The position numbers and the translations under genes are program-made. Below are positions 18,103 to 26,415 of a DNA stretch of 64,000 nt, piece after piece (position 1 is the stretch's first letter; each line of letters starts with the position of its first letter). Below the pieces are notes generated by a model. The model saw nothing but the letters and a program-made list of their open reading frames with translations. It was not told the DNA's origin and did no database searches. This DNA is from Bacteroidota bacterium (GTDB lineage: Bacteria > Bacteroidota > Bacteroidia > Chitinophagales > LD1). Location: the NCBI GenBank assembly GCA_016722375.1, contig JADKJG010000011.1, forward strand, positions 1 through 64,000. Reading direction: 5' to 3'.

Positions 18103-19092
18103 TTAGACGGTTAAAAAGGGGTAATCGGCTTGGGTGTATATATGTTTGTATAGTTCACCGTCCTCTGGGTAGGGGGAGTTTTCGGCAAAGGTGACGCTGT
18201 CTTCTATTTCTTTTTCTACGGCTTCGTTGATGGCATCAATATCTTTCTGTGTGGCGTATTTCTTTTTGAGGATGGTTTCAAGCGTGGTTTCGATGGGGTC
18301 GAGCTTCTTATATTCTTCTACTTCTTCTTTGGTGCGGTATTTTTGAGGGTCGCTCATGGAGTGGCCTTTGTAGCGATAGGTACACATTTCGAGAAAGGTG
18401 GGGCCTTCGCCTTTGCGCGCCCGCTCGGCGGCGCGTTCTACGGCTTCATGGACGGTTTCGCATTTCATGGCATCTACCGATTCGGAAGGCATGTCGTAGG
18501 CCTCGCCCAATGTGGAAATCTTGGTGACGTTGGAGGTTCGGCCTACGGAGGTTCCCATAGCATATCCGTTGTTTTCGCAAACGAAGATGACGGGCAGCTT
18601 CCAGATCATAGCCATGTTGAAGGTTTCGTGCAAAGCACCCTGACGGGCCGCGCCATCGCCAAAGAAGCAGATGGTTACATTGTCTTTGTCGAGATATTTA
18701 TCGGCAAAGGCAATCCCTGCACCGAGCGGGATTTGGGCGCCGACTATTCCATGTCCGCCAAAGAAATTGTGTTTTTTGGAGAAGAAGTGCATGGAGCCGC
18801 CTTTGCCTTTGGTGCATCCGGTGGCTTTGCCGTAGAGTTCGGCCATGGCTTCGTTACAAGTAATGCCTTTGGCAATTGCCAGTCCGTGGTCGCGGTAGGC
18901 AGTAATGACGCGGTCGTCTTGACGCAACGCACTAACGGTTCCGGCGGCTACGGCCTCTTGTCCGATATAGAGATGGCAGAAGCCGCGAATTTTTTGTTGT
19001 CCATATAACATCCCGGCGCGTTCTTCAAAACGACGCAGGCGGTACATCAGTTGGTACCAGTATAAATAGGTGTCTTTAGTTACTTTTGCCAT
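18103..19092 (-). CDS. pdhA: Pyruvate dehydrogenase E1 component, alpha subunit
   Basis: Thiamine-diphosphate-dependent alpha subunit of the alpha2-beta2 type E1 that decarboxylates pyruvate and acetylates lipoyl-E2. 329 residues. Conserved parts are FCHLYIGQEAVAAG (about 38-51), GKGGSMHFF, the ThDP/Mg motif GDGAARQG with the downstream ENNGYAMGTS (together about 145-180), and the phosphorylation-loop region YRYKGHSMSDP (about 250). The last residues FLTV are unremarkable. The beta subunit and E2 are not in this window, so pdhA stands apart from the rest of its complex. It is divergent from recF, with only 35 bases between their starts. Confidence 0.93.
   Translation of the reverse strand: MAKVTKDTYLYWYQLMYRLRRFEERAGMLYGQQKIRGFCHLYIGQEAVAAGTVSALRQDDRVITAYRDHGLAIAKGITCNEAMAELYGKATGCTKGKGGSMHFFSKKHNFFGGHGIVGAQIPLGAGIAFADKYLDKDNVTICFFGDGAARQGALHETFNMAMIWKLPVIFVCENNGYAMGTSVGRTSNVTKISTLGEAYDMPSESVDAMKCETVHEAVERAAERARKGEGPTFLEMCTYRYKGHSMSDPQKYRTKEEVEEYKKLDPIETTLETILKKKYATQKDIDAINEAVEKEIEDSVTFAENSPYPEDGELYKHIYTQADYPFLTV
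19081..19088 (+). promoter_or_regulatory. Possible -7 element for recF
   Basis: TACTTTTG matches TAnnTTTG and lies 39 bases before the recF GTG, inside the first codons of the divergent pdhA. No TTTG is seen at the right distance upstream, so support is partial. Confidence 0.35.
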
Positions 19093-19127
19093 TCACGAAT
19101 TGTTTTAAAAAAAGGCAGGCAAACATA

Positions 19128-20207
19128 GTGTTTCTTACCAGAATTTCACTTTCCAACTTTAAGAATCACGAAAACTTATCTCTTGGTTTTTCGCATAAAA
19201 TCAATTGCATTATTGGTAACAATGGAGTGGGGAAAACGAACCTGCTTGATGCTATCTATTACCTCTGTTTGACCAAAAGTTATTTTAATAGTACGGATCA
19301 GCAGAATATACTCTTTGGAAAGGATTTCTTTCGGCTGGAAGGTAGTTTTATGAAGGGGGAAGAGTCTTTTGATTTGGTATATAAACTGCCGGTAGGGAAA
19401 AGAAAGGAATTGTTGGTTAATGAAAGCTTGCTACCCAAGTTGAGTGATCACGTGGGCGGTTTTCCTGCTATTATCATTTCGCCAGATGATAGTGTCTTGA
19501 TAAATGGCGGAAGCGAGGAGCGAAGAAGGTTTTTGGATAACACCATATCTCAGGTAAACCATCAATACCTGGATAGCCTAATTCAATACAATAAAATTTT
19601 AGCGCAACGCAACGCCTCCTTGAAGCGTTTTGCTGAATCGGGTAGAGTGGATAATACTTTGCTCGACTCTTATGATCAGCAAATGGTGCCATTAGGGAAT
19701 GAAATTCATCAAGCGAGAAAGGCCGCTATTGTATTGTTGGAATCTTTATTTCAGAACTTTCATCGGCAGGTAAGCTATGGTAGGGAGGTGACCGGATTTA
19801 GGTATCAATCGCCACTCAATGAACAAGCGTTTGAATCCTTGCTAAAAGCTAACCGGAACCGTGATTTGGTTTTGCAGCGAACCGATACCGGTGTTCACAA
19901 GGATGATATTGAATTCAGAATAGGAGAGAACAGGCTGAAACGTTTTGGTTCTCAAGGACAGCAGAAGAGTTTTATTGTTTCGCTGAAATTTTCGCAGTAT
20001 GAGTATATCAGAAAGAATAAGAATTTTGCTCCGGTTTTGCTGATAGATGATATTTTTGATAAACTGGATACCGATCGCAGCCGAAAGTTGGTAGAGTTGA
20101 TTTCGGAAAATGGATTCGGGCAAGTGTTTATAACAGATACCGGAGATGCCCACATTCGTGAAGTATTGAAAGGGAAAGAAGAAATTTTTTCTTTTATTGG
20201 CTTTTGA
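19128..20207 (+). CDS. recF: DNA replication and repair protein RecF
   Basis: ABC-type SMC-like ATPase that loads RecA on single-strand gaps with RecOR. About 359 residues from GTG 19128. Walker A GNNGVGKTN (30-38), signature RFGSQGQQKS (about 270) and Walker B PVLLIDDIFDKLD (about 300) are all present, as is the N-terminal LSNFKNHE of the family. A longer frame starts at TTG 19086 but would add a basic non-homologous tail and overlap pdhA's start; MFLTRISLSNFKNHE is the natural N terminus. It is followed 7 bases after its stop by the DUF721 gene. Confidence 0.93.
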   Translation: MFLTRISLSNFKNHENLSLGFSHKINCIIGNNGVGKTNLLDAIYYLCLTKSYFNSTDQQNILFGKDFFRLEGSFMKGEESFDLVYKLPVGKRKELLVNESLLPKLSDHVGGFPAIIISPDDSVLINGGSEERRRFLDNTISQVNHQYLDSLIQYNKILAQRNASLKRFAESGRVDNTLLDSYDQQMVPLGNEIHQARKAAIVLLESLFQNFHRQVSYGREVTGFRYQSPLNEQAFESLLKANRNRDLVLQRTDTGVHKDDIEFRIGENRLKRFGSQGQQKSFIVSLKFSQYEYIRKNKNFAPVLLIDDIFDKLDTDRSRKLVELISENGFGQVFITDTGDAHIREVLKGKEEIFSFIGF

Positions 20208-20214
20208 AACGAGT

Positions 20215-20502
20215 ATGAAAAAGAACGCAGTAACTATAAAAGAAGCTTTGGACCAGATGGTTTCTAACCTGAAACTTAAGCCGGGTTTGAATCAATCCAG
20301 AATAAAAAATAAATGGAATGAAGTGATGGGGAACTTGATTGCCAAACACACCACGGCCATTTCGCTCAAAAACGGGAAGCTATATATTCAGGTGGATTCT
20401 GCGCCGCTGAAACAGGAATTGTCTTATTCGCGGGATAAGATTAAAGAGGTGTTTAACAAAGAACTGGACGAGCCGGTGATTAAAGAAGTTTTTATCTACT
20501 AA
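20215..20502 (+). CDS. DUF721 (DciA-like) protein
   Basis: A 95-residue protein of the DUF721 family. Typical features are the helix KEALDQMVSNLKLKPGLNQSRIKNKWNEVMG and a central KH-like segment ISLKNGKLYIQVDSAPLKQELSYSRDKI. Proteobacterial and actinobacterial relatives (DciA) help load replicative helicase DnaB; the Bacteroidota member's role is inferred from this. ATG 20215 is chosen because an in-frame TTG at 20197 would overlap the end of recF. Position behind recF matches the common recF-DUF721 pairing. Confidence 0.85.
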   Translation: MKKNAVTIKEALDQMVSNLKLKPGLNQSRIKNKWNEVMGNLIAKHTTAISLKNGKLYIQVDSAPLKQELSYSRDKIKEVFNKELDEPVIKEVFIY

Positions 20503-20523
20503 AGCTTCGGCAGATATTGAACG

Positions 20524-21882
20524 ATGAATTCCAGAGTATTCTCTATACTTCTTTTTCTGTTGAGTGGATTTTCCCTTTTCTCAACAGCTCAGTCAGCCAC
20601 TGGCAAGAACAAAAAATCAAAAAATCATGATGTATCCCAACAGGAAGAACTGAATAATAAAGTAGATTATGATTCGACGATTGATCATAGTCGTTTGATG
20701 CTTTTGGATGCCATGCTTGAATTAAATGATGCATTGGAGGCAGGAGTGAAGGCAAGTCTGGATTCGTTGAATAGCCCGGTTGTTGGATTAGCTAACGATA
20801 AGCACACGGCCTTGTTGATTATCAAGAAAGCAAAAGAACAAGAATTATTACTCCCTTATTTACAGCATGTTCAAGATAGTTTAACCGAAGATTCGAGAAT
20901 CATTGTTGCGGAAAGAAAAGAGATCCTGATGCGCTTGAATCCGTTGGATATCTTGCAGGAGGAAATAGCACCGGCTGAAACGAAAATGGAGAATCTCGTT
21001 ATTAAGAATGATACTTTTAATCGTATTGAGACCGACACCATGAGGCAATTCCCCGAATTGAAATCGGGAATAGCGATCAGAAAAATTCCGGGCAACAAAA
21101 CGGATACTTGGAAGCATGCACACGCCGTAGTGGATACTGCGGCCCTAGCCCGATATGAATTGAATGAAATGCAGCCGACCGAGGCTCGAGACCAATCTTC
21201 AAAAAGAGAGAGTGATACAGTTAGTCATATCAAGGCTAATTTCTTTTTAGCCCGTGCTAAAAAGGCGGTGGAATTGAAACAATATTCGCGAGCATCTGAC
21301 TTGCTCGGCAAATCGCTGGATTTATGGAATCGAAATTATTCAGCTATCGTGTGTCTGGCAGATGTAGATGCTGAAACAGGCTCATATACTAAAGCATTAA
21401 AAGGATATGACCGTGCGATGAAAATAGATTCAACTCAGGCTTCACTTTTCTTTAAAATCGGTATGGCTCACCTGAATCTGAAGAAAAAGTATGAAGCTTT
21501 TGAAAATTTTTCACGAGCTATTGGTATAGACAGTCAATATGTTTTGGCGTATATGGAGCGGGCTGATATCTCAAGCGGTTGGCTCAAATATGAAAGTGCA
21601 GTTGAAGATTATAATGCGGTAATAAAAATCAATACCAATTATTATCAGGCCTATCGCTTAAGAGGGATCGCGTATTTGATGTTAAGGAATTTTGCATCGG
21701 CCTCAGATGACTTTACCCGGTATATCATATTTGACCCAAGCGATTCATCTGTCTATTATTACCGTGGTTTGGCCAAAGTCGGCAATAATGATTGGTTGGA
21801 AGGATGCATGGATCTTTCTACTGCGGCGGACATGGGACATGTGGCCGCGAAAAAGGCACTAAAAGAGAATTGTGATTTATGA
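20524..21882 (+). CDS. Secreted TPR-repeat protein
   Basis: 452 residues with a signal peptide (about 1-23, FSILLFLLSGFSLFSTAQS). A low-complexity, charged middle part (about 25-235) has no domain I recognise. Four or five TPR units follow (about 240-440), for example FFLARAKKAVELKQYSRASDLL, ALKGYDRAMKIDSTQASLFFKIGMAH and YYQAYRLRGIAYLMLRNFAS. It probably acts as a periplasmic or outer-membrane-facing scaffold. It begins 21 bases after the DUF721 gene and so is the third member of the recF operon, although no functional link to DNA repair is apparent. Confidence 0.8.
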   Translation: MNSRVFSILLFLLSGFSLFSTAQSATGKNKKSKNHDVSQQEELNNKVDYDSTIDHSRLMLLDAMLELNDALEAGVKASLDSLNSPVVGLANDKHTALLIIKKAKEQELLLPYLQHVQDSLTEDSRIIVAERKEILMRLNPLDILQEEIAPAETKMENLVIKNDTFNRIETDTMRQFPELKSGIAIRKIPGNKTDTWKHAHAVVDTAALARYELNEMQPTEARDQSSKRESDTVSHIKANFFLARAKKAVELKQYSRASDLLGKSLDLWNRNYSAIVCLADVDAETGSYTKALKGYDRAMKIDSTQASLFFKIGMAHLNLKKKYEAFENFSRAIGIDSQYVLAYMERADISSGWLKYESAVEDYNAVIKINTNYYQAYRLRGIAYLMLRNFASASDDFTRYIIFDPSDSSVYYYRGLAKVGNNDWLEGCMDLSTAADMGHVAAKKALKENCDL

Positions 21883-22134
21883 TTTACAAATCCGGTACAT
21901 TCATAAAAAAATATTTTATACTGAACAGATGAAATAGCATGAATGGAGCACACCTTGACTTTGTAACTTGAACAGAAAATAAAAGGCAACATTATTCTTC
22001 AAAATAAAATATAAGGGTCAATCGCCCGTCCATCATACCATTATTACAAAAAACTTTTTCAGGAATTGAAATTGAAATAGCTATAAATTTTATTTACTGA
22101 GATATATTTCCTTCTTTGCACTGTTAAAAACATA

Positions 22135-22872
22135 ATGATGGATTCATCGCCTTTAAAAAGTACTCCTGCCCCTGAAACCAAAGAGGTCATGACCAATCTC
22201 CCTCAGCCTAAACTCAAAGTATTTACAGACCGAAACAGAACCAATTTCCTCAAAGTTCCGGAGCAAAAGCTACTGGCTATCTTGTGTGAAATGATGCCTC
22301 AATGGGTTACTCCTGATTTTCTAACCTTCGTAGGGATGGTAGGAAGCGTACTGGTTATGGTAGGTTTTTTTCTGGCAAGGAGCAACGACTATTATTTTTT
22401 ATTGTCTATCCTCGGCTTTTGTATCAACTGGTTTGGCGATTCTTTGGATGGACGAATTGCCTACTTCAGGAAAAAGCCACGCAAGTGGTATGGCTTCTCT
22501 TTAGACTTGAATATGGACTTCATTTCCGTTGTCATGATGGGTTGCGGGTTTTACTATTACCTGTCGGCTCCGTATAATGTTTTTGCATTTGCCGTTGTTA
22601 TACTTTATAACTGGACTATGATTATGTCGCTGATGAAATATAAAATCGTTGATGTTTTTATGATTGACTCTGCCTATTTAGGGCCAACGGAGTTCCGTAT
22701 TATCCTTATTTTGGTTTTGATCGGCGAAATGCTTCTGCGGGGCACCGCTGGTTATTTTACCATTGTGGTTTCTGCGGTATTATTTATAATTAACGTGAAG
22801 GATTTCTTCCGTCTGCAAAAACTCGGTACAAAAAGGGACGAGGAGGATAAGGCTAATAAGCTCCTATCATAA
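22135..22872 (+). CDS. CDP-alcohol phosphatidyltransferase family membrane protein
   Basis: 245 residues, with six likely membrane helices after a 55-residue cytoplasmic N terminus. The family motif D-xx-DG-xx-AR-x8-G-xxx-D-xxx-D is visible as Asp102, Asp105-Gly106, Ala109, Gly120, Asp124 and Asp128, so the metal-binding aspartates are complete. The usual Arg after Ala109 is Tyr110 here. Enzymes of this family transfer a phospho-alcohol head group between CDP-linked lipid and an acceptor alcohol. Which phospholipid is made cannot be told, and the variant arginine leaves substrate choice open. The gene stands alone, with a 252-base AT-rich upstream region that holds no other feature I can support. 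Confidence 0.82.
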   Translation: MMDSSPLKSTPAPETKEVMTNLPQPKLKVFTDRNRTNFLKVPEQKLLAILCEMMPQWVTPDFLTFVGMVGSVLVMVGFFLARSNDYYFLLSILGFCINWFGDSLDGRIAYFRKKPRKWYGFSLDLNMDFISVVMMGCGFYYYLSAPYNVFAFAVVILYNWTMIMSLMKYKIVDVFMIDSAYLGPTEFRIILILVLIGEMLLRGTAGYFTIVVSAVLFIINVKDFFRLQKLGTKRDEEDKANKLLS

Positions 22873-22919
22873 TTGCCAGAGATTGCACGACTCCCAGAAT
22901 CGGACCATTCCCAGTTTAA

Positions 22920-23117
22920 CTATTTACACTGATACCCTTCATAATTCAACTGCTTGAAGGCTTGCGTATAGGCATCTTCTGATGCAAAATCTCTTTTACA
23001 AAGTTTAATACTGTCTTTTGGATAGTTGACACACTCGGTGCAATAGCCGCAGGATTGAATCGAGCAAATCACAAATCCACCAAGAAGAAAGAAGAGTATT
23101 GATTTCATAAATTTCAT
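22920..23117 (-). CDS. Small cysteine-rich putative lipoprotein
   Basis: 65 residues starting MKFMKSILFFLLGG with lipobox SIQSC; the mature part is only about 42 residues and contains further cysteines (CGYCTEC, LCKR, final QCK), suggesting disulphides. ATG 23108 is an alternative start. I do not recognise the family. It lies alone between convergent and divergent genes, just upstream (on the other strand) of the tRNA gene. Confidence 0.6.
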   Translation of the reverse strand: MKFMKSILFFLLGGFVICSIQSCGYCTECVNYPKDSIKLCKRDFASEDAYTQAFKQLNYEGYQCK

Positions 23118-23197
23118 TTAACGCGAATCGAAAATATGAATATCCAAATTATCTTTTAGTACCTTCCATCCTTAATTTGCTTTAATTTGTCTTTGTT

Positions 23198-23270
23198 GCG
23201 GGAATAGCTCAGTTGGTAGAGCATCAGTTTCCCAAACTGAAGGCCGCGGGTTCGAGCCCCGTTTTCCGCT
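23198..23270 (+). tRNA. tRNA-Gly (anticodon CCC)
   Basis: 73-nt cloverleaf. The acceptor strand GCGGGAA pairs with TTTCCGC (one G-T), the D-arm is GCTC-AGTTGGTA-GAGC, the anticodon stem-loop CAGTT-TCCCAAA-CTG gives anticodon CCC, and the T-arm contains GGTTCGAGCCC. The CCA end is not encoded. The hldD start codon follows 13 bases after the discriminator base. Confidence 0.93.
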
Positions 23271-23283
23271 CTTGAAACTTACT

Positions 23284-24237
23284 ATGATAGTCATTACAGG
23301 CGCTGCCGGTTTTATAGGTTCCAATCTTGTTCGAGCATTGAATCTTGAAGGAGTAACTAATCTAATTCTCGTTGATCATTTTAATGACACAACCAAAGCG
23401 AAAAATATTAAGGACGTGAAGTATGAAAAGATTATTGACCGAGAGGAATTTCCCCAATGGCTAGAAGCGAATGCCCACGATGTTGATTTTGTTTTTCACC
23501 TAGGGGCGCGAACCGATACCGCGGAACTCGATTATTCGGTATTAGAAAAACTCAACCCGGAATATTCTAAAACACTTTGGACAATTTGTACAGAAAAGAA
23601 TATCCCTTTTCTCTATGCCTCCTCAGCAGCCACCTACGGAATAGGAGAGAAGGGCTTCAACGACGATCATTCCTTGATTCATGATCTGAAGCCGTTGAAT
23701 CCTTATGGGCTTTCCAAACAGCAGTTTGATGTTTTTGTCATGGAACAATCATCGGCTCCGCCATTTTGGGTAGGCCTGAAATTCTTCAATGTTTATGGGC
23801 CGCGCGAAGCACATAAAGGACGTATGGCTTCAGTGGTGCTTCATGCCTTTCGTCAAATCAAAGAGTCAGGTGAGATAGAACTATTTCAAAGCCATCATCA
23901 CGATTATAATGATGGAGAACAACTGCGTGATTTTATCCACGTCGACGATATCACCAATATATGCCTATTCTTTTTTAAACAGCGTAAACTTTCCGGCATT
24001 TACAATTGCGGAACCGGCGAGGCAAGAACCTTCAATGATTTGGCCAAAGGAATTTTCAACACCATGAACCTTCCGGTAAAGATTCGATACATCCCTATTC
24101 CCCAAGATATTCGTTCTCGCTATCAATACTTCACCGAGGCGGAAATGAGCAAGCTACAATCCATCGGCTACCACGATCCCTTCATCAGCCTGGAAGAAGG
24201 AATAGAAAAGTATGTCGGCTTTCTAAGGAAAGGATAG
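23284..24237 (+). CDS. hldD: ADP-L-glycero-D-manno-heptose 6-epimerase
   Basis: NAD(P)-dependent short-chain epimerase making the heptose precursor of lipopolysaccharide inner core. 317 residues from ATG 23284. The Rossmann motif is GAAGFIGSN (about 7-15), the catalytic region SSAATYG (about 113-119) with YGLSKQQFD (about 138), and the substrate-domain segments KFFNVYGPRE and LRDFIHVDDITN are typical of HldD. A TTG at 23272 would give four more residues but lies against the tRNA end. The start is so close to tRNA-Gly that the two are likely co-transcribed. It fits the envelope-glycan genes elsewhere in the window. Confidence 0.9.
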   Translation: MIVITGAAGFIGSNLVRALNLEGVTNLILVDHFNDTTKAKNIKDVKYEKIIDREEFPQWLEANAHDVDFVFHLGARTDTAELDYSVLEKLNPEYSKTLWTICTEKNIPFLYASSAATYGIGEKGFNDDHSLIHDLKPLNPYGLSKQQFDVFVMEQSSAPPFWVGLKFFNVYGPREAHKGRMASVVLHAFRQIKESGEIELFQSHHHDYNDGEQLRDFIHVDDITNICLFFFKQRKLSGIYNCGTGEARTFNDLAKGIFNTMNLPVKIRYIPIPQDIRSRYQYFTEAEMSKLQSIGYHDPFISLEEGIEKYVGFLRKG

Positions 24238-24242
24238 CTGCT

Positions 24243-24959
24243 TTACTTAGAAAACTTCTGAATCTGCTTTTCGATAGTGCCTTCGTCGGTCAGGCCCATT
24301 GCGCGCCACACTTCCTTGCCTTGTTTATAAAGCACCAACAACGGAATGCCTGAAATGTGCATCGTTCTCGAAATCTCAGGGTTTTTATCTACATCAATCT
24401 CTAGCAGCTCGGCTTTTGCATTATTATTCTTAATCACCCGATGAACAATCGGCTTCAAAATCTTGCAGGGACCACACCAAACCGCATTAAAATCTACCAA
24501 CACCAGTTTATCTTTTGCCTTCAACTGATTCAGGTAGTCATCAAAACTCATGCCCATATCTGGTGCCTCACCCGATGAAGTTTCTACTGGCTTTCTACCG
24601 CCTATCCAGGCATTGATACCGCCTTCGAGATTGTAGATTTCCTTAAAACCATTTTTCGTTGCCAGCTCTGCGGCCTGCGCGCTGCGCGAACCCGCCAGAC
24701 AGTAAACATAAAGAGGCTTAGATTTATCCATCTTATTCAGTTGGGTTTCAAAGCCCGCTTCATTTAGATTGATGTTTTTTGAATGAGCCAGATGCTTCTC
24801 CGAATACTCGCCGGGAGTGCGCACATCCAGAAGCTGTATATTCTTACCCTTTATACCCTTTTCAAATTCATCGGCATTCAGATTTTTAACCGTCGGTGAC
24901 TGCCCGGTGCATGCGGCAAAAGTGAGTGCCAGCAAAAAGATAGATGTCATTAATTTCAT
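24243..24959 (-). CDS. Rhodanese-thioredoxin fusion lipoprotein
   Basis: 238 residues with lipobox FAAC (Cys17). The first domain (about 25-125) is rhodanese-like with active-site loop CLAGSRS (Cys87); the second (about 135-238) is thioredoxin with WCGPC (Cys162, Cys165) and cis-Pro segment SGIPLLVL. Both redox centres look intact. Being lipid-anchored in the periplasm, it may move sulfane sulfur or reduce disulphides or persulfides outside the cytoplasm. The domain pair in one lipoprotein is uncommon but not unique. It is convergent with hldD, five bases apart. Confidence 0.88.
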   Translation of the reverse strand: MKLMTSIFLLALTFAACTGQSPTVKNLNADEFEKGIKGKNIQLLDVRTPGEYSEKHLAHSKNINLNEAGFETQLNKMDKSKPLYVYCLAGSRSAQAAELATKNGFKEIYNLEGGINAWIGGRKPVETSSGEAPDMGMSFDDYLNQLKAKDKLVLVDFNAVWCGPCKILKPIVHRVIKNNNAKAELLEIDVDKNPEISRTMHISGIPLLVLYKQGKEVWRAMGLTDEGTIEKQIQKFSK

Positions 24960-25139
24960 TTACAAATATTTATTTCCCAAAAATCGTTTTATAAACCGAT
25001 TGGCGAAATTAAAGTGGGGGTTAAGTATTGGCTCTTAACGAAATTTAAAATGCCCCCTTTAAGAAGTGTACTAACGTTTGTCTTAATTTATAGTTTTTAT
25101 GACTCAATAATAAGGTAAGGTCCTTTTTTATGTGAGGTA

Positions 25140-25466
25140 TTACCCCCCCACTTCATATATAGTTATCGCCTTGCTTTCTGGTCCGCTGTTGCGGCGACTA
25201 TTGGCGCGAACCGAAATTAAATACCTTTTACCCGATTCTAAACCGGTCACGATGGCACTTGATTTCAAAGCACCTATATGCGTAGCATTCAGGTCAAGCC
25301 GATCAACTTCACGTAGGAGAAGAGAATAACTTCTCGCCTTTTTAATGGCCGTCCATTTTAATTTAACAGGACCGTGTTGACTAAGTTTTGTTTTACGATA
25401 AATATTCGGCTGTTTGGTTATTATTACCTTTTTGTTCTTTATTTTCAATTCATAACCGGTAGTCAT
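25140..25466 (-). CDS. Fibronectin type III-like domain protein (second gene of a split pair)
   Basis: 108 residues without signal peptide. The pattern KLKWTAIKKARSYSLLLREVD ... VTGLESGKRYLISVRANSRRNSGPESKAITIYE is the beta-sandwich sequence of an FnIII domain. Its ATG overlaps the stop of the preceding gene as ATGA, so the two are coupled. Larger Bacteroidota proteins often carry an N-terminal helical domain fused to such an FnIII domain; here the two parts seem to be separate genes. The function is unknown. Confidence 0.6.
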   Translation of the reverse strand: MTTGYELKIKNKKVIITKQPNIYRKTKLSQHGPVKLKWTAIKKARSYSLLLREVDRLDLNATHIGALKSSAIVTGLESGKRYLISVRANSRRNSGPESKAITIYEVGG

Positions 25467-25756
25467 ATGATTTCAGGATTGCGTACTGCAATCATATTCA
25501 CATAACCCGCCAGAACCGTAAAATCCCATTCCACTGCTTTCTGTGCTGCCTTTCGCTGCACCAACACTACCTTGCTACCATCATACCGGCTTAAAGTATC
25601 GCGAAGCCTGACTACCGATAAGGCCAAATTGTCCTTTTCTGCAATGGTGCCGGGAAAGTATGGATTGTCGGTCATTCGCATCAAAACCCTCATGGCTTTC
25701 ATGTAAACCTCAAAGGCATTCTTATTTCTCAGGCCTGTTTTTGCAAAGTTTTTCAT
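25463..25756 (-). CDS. Orphan helical protein preceding the FnIII gene
   Basis: 97 residues, strongly helical by composition, with KAMRVLMRMTDNPYFPGTIAEKDNLALSVV, resembling the N-terminal domain of Bacteroidota helical-plus-FnIII proteins (NPxFP motif followed by a four-helix array). No signal peptide, no membrane segment, no catalytic motif. It overlaps the FnIII gene by four bases. Its upstream region (25757-26084) is unusually rich in palindromes and 42-bp repeats, see those entries. Confidence 0.55.
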   Translation of the reverse strand: MKNFAKTGLRNKNAFEVYMKAMRVLMRMTDNPYFPGTIAEKDNLALSVVRLRDTLSRYDGSKVVLVQRKAAQKAVEWDFTVLAGYVNMIAVRNPEII

Positions 25757-25850
25757 ATTCTACATTGTACGATACTTATAATAGAAAGGTTTCAATACTA
25801 CTTTAGATATTATTCCCTTTAAATTGGGACCGGTTACCAGTGAATACCCC

Positions 25851-25868
25851 GAATTGCATGTGCAATTC
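25851..25868. promoter_or_regulatory. 18-bp palindrome, operator-like
   Basis: GAATTGCATGTGCAATTC has perfect 8-bp arms around TG. It lies 95 bases upstream of the minus-strand orphan/FnIII pair. Its centre GCA-TG-TGC equals the centre of the first palindrome of the array at 47087. The sequence is clear; the role as operator is inference. Confidence 0.55.
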
Positions 25869-25872
25869 GCTG

Positions 25873-26035
25873 CAATGCTCATTCATTTTTACAAATAGAA
25901 AGGGACATCCAATGTTTTGCTTTAGCTTTTAAATAAAAAGAAAGAGGCTCACAAGGAAATGCTGTTTCTTTTTTTAAAAATGAACAAGCAGTGGCATCTT
26001 AGTCTCCTTCTATTTGTAAAAATGAATGAGCATTG
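25873..26035. repeat. 26-bp perfect inverted repeat with 111-bp spacer
   Basis: The left arm 25873-25898 (starting caatgctcattc) and the right arm 26010-26035 are perfect reverse complements over 26 bases. The spacer contains the 42-bp degenerate tandem units. The structure could be a small non-autonomous element or a very large transcribed hairpin; no duplicated target site is obvious. Confidence 0.8.
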
Positions 26036-26059
26036 CCGTGAGCGTCTGTTTCAATGCTT
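25892..26059 (+). repeat. 42-bp degenerate tandem repeats (about four units)
   Basis: Units start near 25892, 25934, 25976 and 26018. The best pair shares the block aaaaatgaa-n-aagca/gagca at 25976 and 26018, exactly 42 bases apart. On the plus strand the last three units translate to related 14-residue blocks (FLKMNKQWHLSLLL and FVKMNEHCRERLFQ). The outer units are weak, so the unit count is uncertain. Confidence 0.5.
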
Positions 26060-26084
26060 ACTTAGCTATGCGATTTTCCGCGAA

Positions 26085-26312
26085 ATGAATACTGATTTTG
26101 AGCTAGTTCATGGGAGAAAGAAAGAAATCCTTGTAAAAGTGAGCGATTTGATAATGACAGGGGTTGGAATCTGTTTGAACTATATTGAAATGGATGACAG
26201 CTTCATTCTATTGTTAGCTACTTTGATTGAGTTTAAATCGAAAAATAAGTTTAACAGAACGAACGCGAAGAAACCGCTACGCATAGACTGGGAGGCTCAA
26301 ACACCATCATAA
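26085..26312 (+). CDS. Possible small hypothetical protein
   Basis: 75 codons from ATG 26085 (MNTDFELVHGRKKEILVKVS to WEAQTPS). The frame stays open further upstream through the 42-bp repeats, but that part looks like repeat DNA. I see no homology, signal peptide or ribosome-binding site that would confirm it. It may be noise or the decayed end of a gene. Confidence 0.25.
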   Translation: MNTDFELVHGRKKEILVKVSDLIMTGVGICLNYIEMDDSFILLLATLIEFKSKNKFNRTNAKKPLRIDWEAQTPS

Positions 26313-26415
26313 ATCATTTATACATACCGGTAGCTGATCAAAAAACCTGCTGGTCGTGGGATATAAATCTCCCACATCAAAAATAAACTTAGATTTATCC
26401 TTAAAATACAAATTC

